A stretch of DNA of 64,000 nt from CBDCCT01 sp965214995 (lineage in GTDB: Bacteria; Deinococcota; Deinococci; Deinococcales; Trueperaceae). Below the pieces are notes generated by a model that saw nothing but the letters and a program-made list of their open reading frames with translations, was not told the DNA's origin and searched no databases. This document shows, piece after piece, positions 60,751 through 64,000 of the stretch. Positions within the stretch are counted from its first letter, which is position 1; each line of letters opens with the position of its first letter. The stretch is from assembly GCA_965214995.1 (NCBI GenBank), contig CBDCCT010000002.1, forward strand, positions 2,666,001 to 2,730,000, given 5' to 3'. The position numbers and the translations under genes are program-made.

Positions 60751-61886
60751 TGAACATTGCCGTATTGCTTCACGGCGGGGCGGGGGGGAGCGGGGTGGTG
60801 GCGACCGAGTTGGGGCTTCTTTTTGCGGGGCGGGGTCACAACGTTCACTTTGTCGCCGACCGAGTGCCCTTTCGGCTTACCGAGCTGGGGCGGCATGGCG
60901 TCTATTTTCATCAGGTCGGCAGCATGACCTATCCGCTTTTCGACGCGCCTTTAACGACGCTGGCGGAGGCTTCCAAGCTGGCCGAGGTGGTGGAAGAGTT
61001 CAACATTGATGTAATCCACGCACACTACGCCATCCCGCACGCGGCGGCGGCGGTGATGGCGCGCGACATGGTGCGGTGCGCGCCGCCCGTGGTGGTCACG
61101 ACGCTCCACGGTACCGACGTGACCCTGGTCGGCCTCGACCGCGCTTATTTGCGCACGACGCAGCATTCCATCGAGCGCTCCGACGTGGTCACCGCCGTGA
61201 GCCGCTACCTTGCCGACTACACGGTCAACGAGATGGGGGTGAGGCGCGACATCCGCGTTGTTCCCAACATGGTGGACGGGGCGCGTTTTGCGCCTAGGGC
61301 GATGCCCGAACTCCGCCTGCGCTACGCCCACCCGGACGAGCGGCTGGTCGTCCACGTGTCCAACTTCCGGCCCGTCAAGCGCACCGGGGACGTGGTGCGC
61401 ATTTTCGAGCGCATAGCCAAGGTGGGCGCGCGCCTGCTGATGATTGGCGACGGGCCCGACCGCCCGGAGGCCGTGGCGCTGGCTGCCGAGCTTGGCTTGG
61501 GCGGGCGCGTCTCCTTTTTGGGCTCGTTCCCGCGTATCGAGGACCTTTTGGCGGTGAGCGACCTTTTTTTGCTGCCGAGCTCGCTCGAGTCGTTCGGTTT
61601 GGCCGCCCTGGAGGCGATGGCGAGCGGCGTGCCGGTGGTGGCGAGCCGCGTGGGCGGCGTGCCCGAGGTGGTGGTGGACGGCGAGACGGGCGTGCTTTGC
61701 GAGGTGGGCGATGTGGGCGGGATGGCGGAGGCGGCGGTGGAGCTTCTGACTAACCCTGCGCTTCACCAAAGATTTGCCGAGGCGGCGCGGCGGCGGGCGG
61801 TCCAGACCTTTGGCGAAACGCAGGTGACGCCCCTTTATGAAGCGGCTTACGAGGCGGCGTTGGCGGGTGCGGCGAGGGGCAGGTAG
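60750..61886 (+). CDS. bshA: bacillithiol synthesis glycosyltransferase BshA
   Basis: 378 residues of the GT4 family. GGAGGSGVVATELGLLFAGRGHNVHFV at the N-terminus, HYAIPHAAAAVMA and TTLHGTDVTLVG in the acceptor domain, VSNFRPVKRTGDVVRIF and ESFGLAALEAMASGVPVVASRVGGVPEVV in the donor domain match BshA, which joins N-acetylglucosamine to L-malate in the first step of bacillithiol synthesis. GTG start at 60750, coupled to an eight-codon minicistron, with AAGGA also upstream. It overlaps the 3' end of tsaD by 40 nt on the opposite strand. Confidence 0.93.
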   Translation: MNIAVLLHGGAGGSGVVATELGLLFAGRGHNVHFVADRVPFRLTELGRHGVYFHQVGSMTYPLFDAPLTTLAEASKLAEVVEEFNIDVIHAHYAIPHAAAAVMARDMVRCAPPVVVTTLHGTDVTLVGLDRAYLRTTQHSIERSDVVTAVSRYLADYTVNEMGVRRDIRVVPNMVDGARFAPRAMPELRLRYAHPDERLVVHVSNFRPVKRTGDVVRIFERIAKVGARLLMIGDGPDRPEAVALAAELGLGGRVSFLGSFPRIEDLLAVSDLFLLPSSLESFGLAALEAMASGVPVVASRVGGVPEVVVDGETGVLCEVGDVGGMAEAAVELLTNPALHQRFAEAARRRAVQTFGETQVTPLYEAAYEAALAGAARGR

Positions 61887-62860
61887 GGAACCGCGTCCGT
61901 GTCCCACGGGTCTGAAGTGTCCTCGAGCCTCTCTAACGCTGCAAGCGCAATCATCGCGCCGTTGTCGGTGGCGAGTTTGAGAGGCGGGAACACGGTGCGG
62001 AGGCCCGTCTCCCTTTCTAAATCTTCAAACCGCGCCCGCAGCCGCCGGTTGGCCGCCACGCCCCCGGCGACGACGAGCGTGGGGTAGCCCTCATATCCCA
62101 CAGCCTCCACCGCGCGCCGCGTCACCTCGAGCAGACTCTCGACCGCCACATGCTCGAAAGAGGCGGCGACATCGGCTTTGTTCGCGTCCGGCTGCCGTTG
62201 CAAAAGGACCGAGACCGCCGTTTTGAGGCCGCTAAAGGAAAAGTCAAAGCCTGTTTGTCCTCGCAGGGGCGGCGTGAACGCAAAAGCCGCCGCGTCACCC
62301 GTCTCAGCGAGCCTGCTCAGCGCCGGGCCGCCCGGATAGGGAAGCCCCAAGAGCCGCGCTACCTTATCAAAAGCCTCGCCCGCCGCGTCGTCGCGGCTGC
62401 GGCCCAGCTCAATGTAGTCGCCCCAGCGCGGCACCTCGAAAAGACTCGTGTGACCGCCCGAGGCGATGAGGCACACGAAGGGCGGCGCGACCTCCCCTAC
62501 CGCGAGAACGGAAGCGATGTGGCCCTCCAAATGATGCACCGGCACAAAAGGAAGCCCCCGCGCCCAGGCGAGCGTCTTGGCGTAGGAAAGCCCCACGAGG
62601 AGCGCGCCGACGAGGCCGGGGCCGTAGGTCGCCGCCACCGCCGTCACGTCGTCAAGCTCTACACCTGCCTCTTCAAGCGCCCTCGTCACCACCTCGTCAA
62701 TCACCGCCAGATGCTCGCGGCTCGCCGCCTCGGGCATGACGCCGCCGAAGGGCGCGTGGAGCGCCGTCTGCGAGGCGACGACGTTGGCGACGACGCGCCC
62801 GTCTTTGACCAAGCCTACGCCCGTGTCGTCGCACGAGGTGTCGATGCCCAAGATAATCAT
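61847..62860 (-). CDS. tsaD: tRNA threonylcarbamoyladenosine biosynthesis protein TsaD
   Basis: 337 residues, full length. ASKHA ATPase features: ILGIDTSCDDTGVGLV (phosphate 1), VHHLEGHIASVL with the iron-binding His pair (about 107-111), LIASGGHTSLF (phosphate 2), FDFSFSGLKTAV and LVVAGGVAANRRLR (adenosine). It catalyses t6A formation on ANN-decoding tRNAs with TsaB and TsaE. Start ATG 62860. Its 3' end overlaps bshA by 40 nt in a convergent arrangement. Divergent from the RsmC-like gene. Confidence 0.96.
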   Translation of the reverse strand: MIILGIDTSCDDTGVGLVKDGRVVANVVASQTALHAPFGGVMPEAASREHLAVIDEVVTRALEEAGVELDDVTAVAATYGPGLVGALLVGLSYAKTLAWARGLPFVPVHHLEGHIASVLAVGEVAPPFVCLIASGGHTSLFEVPRWGDYIELGRSRDDAAGEAFDKVARLLGLPYPGGPALSRLAETGDAAAFAFTPPLRGQTGFDFSFSGLKTAVSVLLQRQPDANKADVAASFEHVAVESLLEVTRRAVEAVGYEGYPTLVVAGGVAANRRLRARFEDLERETGLRTVFPPLKLATDNGAMIALAALERLEDTSDPWDTDAVPYLPLAAPANAAS

Positions 62861-62892
62861 GGCCCTAACGCTAACACTCCTCTCGAGCCCGG

Positions 62893-62898
62893 TAAACT
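62893..62898 (+). promoter_or_regulatory. -10 element TAAACT, 6 nt before the RsmC-like GTG
   Basis: TAAACT, then GTTGAG, then the GTG at 62905. Leaderless arrangement as at several other genes here. Confidence 0.6.
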
Positions 62899-62904
62899 GT
62901 TGAG

Positions 62905-64000
62905 GTGACGGACGATGTTCTTAAGGCCTATCACGTGCTCGAGCCCCGCTCCCTGGAGAGTGCCACCTTTTACACCAAAGCGGGCGTCCGCGGTTACCCG
63001 GACCTGCCGCCGGGGTTGAGGGAGACGCTGCATAAGGCGCGCTTCCAGGGAGACGAACTCACGGACATGAGCGGGAGCGCGGGGCTTGCTTTGTTAGGAG
63101 CATTGGAGCGCGGCGAGGTGGAGGGGGGGACGGTGCTCGGAACCTCCCGCGCGGCCCTACGTTGCGCGCTCGCAACCTTTGCCGACGACCCTGCCGTCAG
63201 TGTGGCGGCAGGCGCTCCCTGGGACGCGCCGAAAGGAAGCGCCGAACACCTCGTGCTCACGCCGACGACGGACCGGGGTACGGCGCGCGTGCTGGCAGAA
63301 CTCGCGGGCGCGCACGCCGCGTTAGAACCAGGCGGTACGGCTTACCTGCTCATGCACAAAGACGGCGGGGGCAAGCGTTATGAAAAGGAGGCGGCGCGGC
63401 TTTTTGGAGAGCTCGAGCCTTTAGCCAAAAGCGGCGGCTGGCGGCTCTCCGTGGCGGTGAAGCGTACTGAAAACGCACCTGACGTAGAGTTTATAACCTT
63501 TGAGGCGGCAGGGTTACAGTTGGAAGCCTTCCCCGGCGTGTTCGCCGCGGGCAAGCTCGATCCCGGTACGGCGCTCCTGTTAGATACAGTGAATTTCTCA
63601 GGTCTAGCAGGTCAACGGGTGCTCGACATCGGCTGCGGCTACGGCGTGATTTCGCTCAAGGCCTCGCTGGCGGGGGCCGCGGTGACGGCGCTCGACGACG
63701 ATTTGCTCGCGGTGCGCAGCACCCACCGCAACGCGAAAACGTACGGCCTGGACGTGCGCGCGCTGCATTCGGATGTGGACTCTGAACTCAAAGACGAATG
63801 CTTCGACGTGGTGCTGATGAACCCGCCCTTTCACGTGGGCAAGGGGGTGAGGCTGGGGCTGCCTCGAGCCTTTCTGGCGGCGGCTCACAAGCACCTGGAG
63901 CCCGGCGGCGCGCTCACGCTGGTGGCGAACAAGGCGCTCCCTTACGAACGTGAACTCGCCTCTTGGCAGGAAGCGGAGACGCTGGCAACGGACGCGCGTT
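62905..64000 (+). CDS. RsmC-like 16S rRNA guanine-N2 methyltransferase, cut by the window edge
   Basis: 365 codons are visible; the 3' end is outside the window. An N-terminal degenerate methyltransferase-like domain (to about 200) is followed by FPGVFAAGKLDPGTALLLDT, SAM motif I VLDIGCGYGVISL (about 240) and the catalytic MNPPFHVGKG (NPPF, about 305), the RsmC/RlmG signature of m2G methyltransferases. It should modify guanine N2 in rRNA. GTG start, leaderless -10 TAAACT 6 nt upstream. RlmG is the alternative. Confidence 0.85.
   Translation, partial: MTDDVLKAYHVLEPRSLESATFYTKAGVRGYPDLPPGLRETLHKARFQGDELTDMSGSAGLALLGALERGEVEGGTVLGTSRAALRCALATFADDPAVSVAAGAPWDAPKGSAEHLVLTPTTDRGTARVLAELAGAHAALEPGGTAYLLMHKDGGGKRYEKEAARLFGELEPLAKSGGWRLSVAVKRTENAPDVEFITFEAAGLQLEAFPGVFAAGKLDPGTALLLDTVNFSGLAGQRVLDIGCGYGVISLKASLAGAAVTALDDDLLAVRSTHRNAKTYGLDVRALHSDVDSELKDECFDVVLMNPPFHVGKGVRLGLPRAFLAAAHKHLEPGGALTLVANKALPYERELASWQEAETLATDAR

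Overview
The window is GC-rich, gene-dense chromosomal DNA from a bacterium that is most likely a member of the Deinococcota (Deinococcus-Thermus), perhaps near Trueperaceae. The evidence is indirect. There is a bacillithiol gene (bshA) and a CoA-disulfide-reductase-like gene. Many genes look leaderless, with a -10 hexamer of the type TANNNT placed 5-7 nt before an ATG or GTG start, as known from Deinococcus. There is a very strong excess of the palindrome CTCGAG. No rRNA, tRNA, CRISPR array, insertion sequence or phage gene was recognised.

Layout. 1-5.2 kb: VWA protein (cut by the window edge), class A beta-lactamase-like hydrolase, lysA, CoA-disulfide reductase, small membrane protein. 5.19-8.1 kb: an AT-richer island of three compact minus-strand gene cassettes (mazEF; a nucleotidyltransferase; a methyltransferase), each followed by an attC-like site, with no integrase visible. 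8.3-15.8 kb: a PaaK-like ligase, a branched-chain amino-acid type ABC ATPase and binding protein without permeases, an acyl-CoA synthetase, DUF554. 15.9-22.3 kb: secreted or membrane proteins including a polyferredoxin, FixH/YtkA-like proteins, His/Met-rich proteins and a DoxX-like protein, possibly a copper-handling module. 22.3-26.5 kb: thpR, a cell-wall amidase, and divergent phoU and phoBR-type genes with 11-bp-spaced direct repeats at their promoters. 26.5-34.4 kb: typA/bipA, glutaredoxin, a ribose-type ABC transporter, and a second two-component system with a SHOCT protein. 34.6-41 kb: thiolase, phosphoesterase, M42 peptidase, hydrolase, MscS, M23 peptidase. 41.3-48 kb: an alginate-type O-acetylation operon (algF-algI-algJ) running into two tandem secreted lipases and a monoacylglycerol-lipase-like gene. 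48-57 kb: RNA methyltransferase, uridine-kinase-like protein, family 5 uracil-DNA glycosylase, PatB C-S lyase, a toxin-antitoxin pair with a frameshifted toxin, esterase, fumC, LolA-like and PEGA-domain proteins. 57-64 kb: NTP transferase, a DUF692/MNIO-like TIM barrel with a 12-bp tandem repeat, degV, bshA, tsaD and an RsmC-like methyltransferase (cut by the window edge).

Themes. The envelope is well represented (peptidoglycan hydrolases, carboxypeptidase, polysaccharide O-acetylation, secreted lipases). Two OmpR-family regulators have distinct direct-repeat motifs nearby (CTGACA-N5-CTGACA at phoU/phoB; TGTGAA-N5-TGTGAA before the SHOCT/regulator/kinase operon, the amidase and a 62-residue protein gene). 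The most unusual signals are the attC cassette island without an integrase, the CTCGAG excess (present even inside the island), and the possible copper module.
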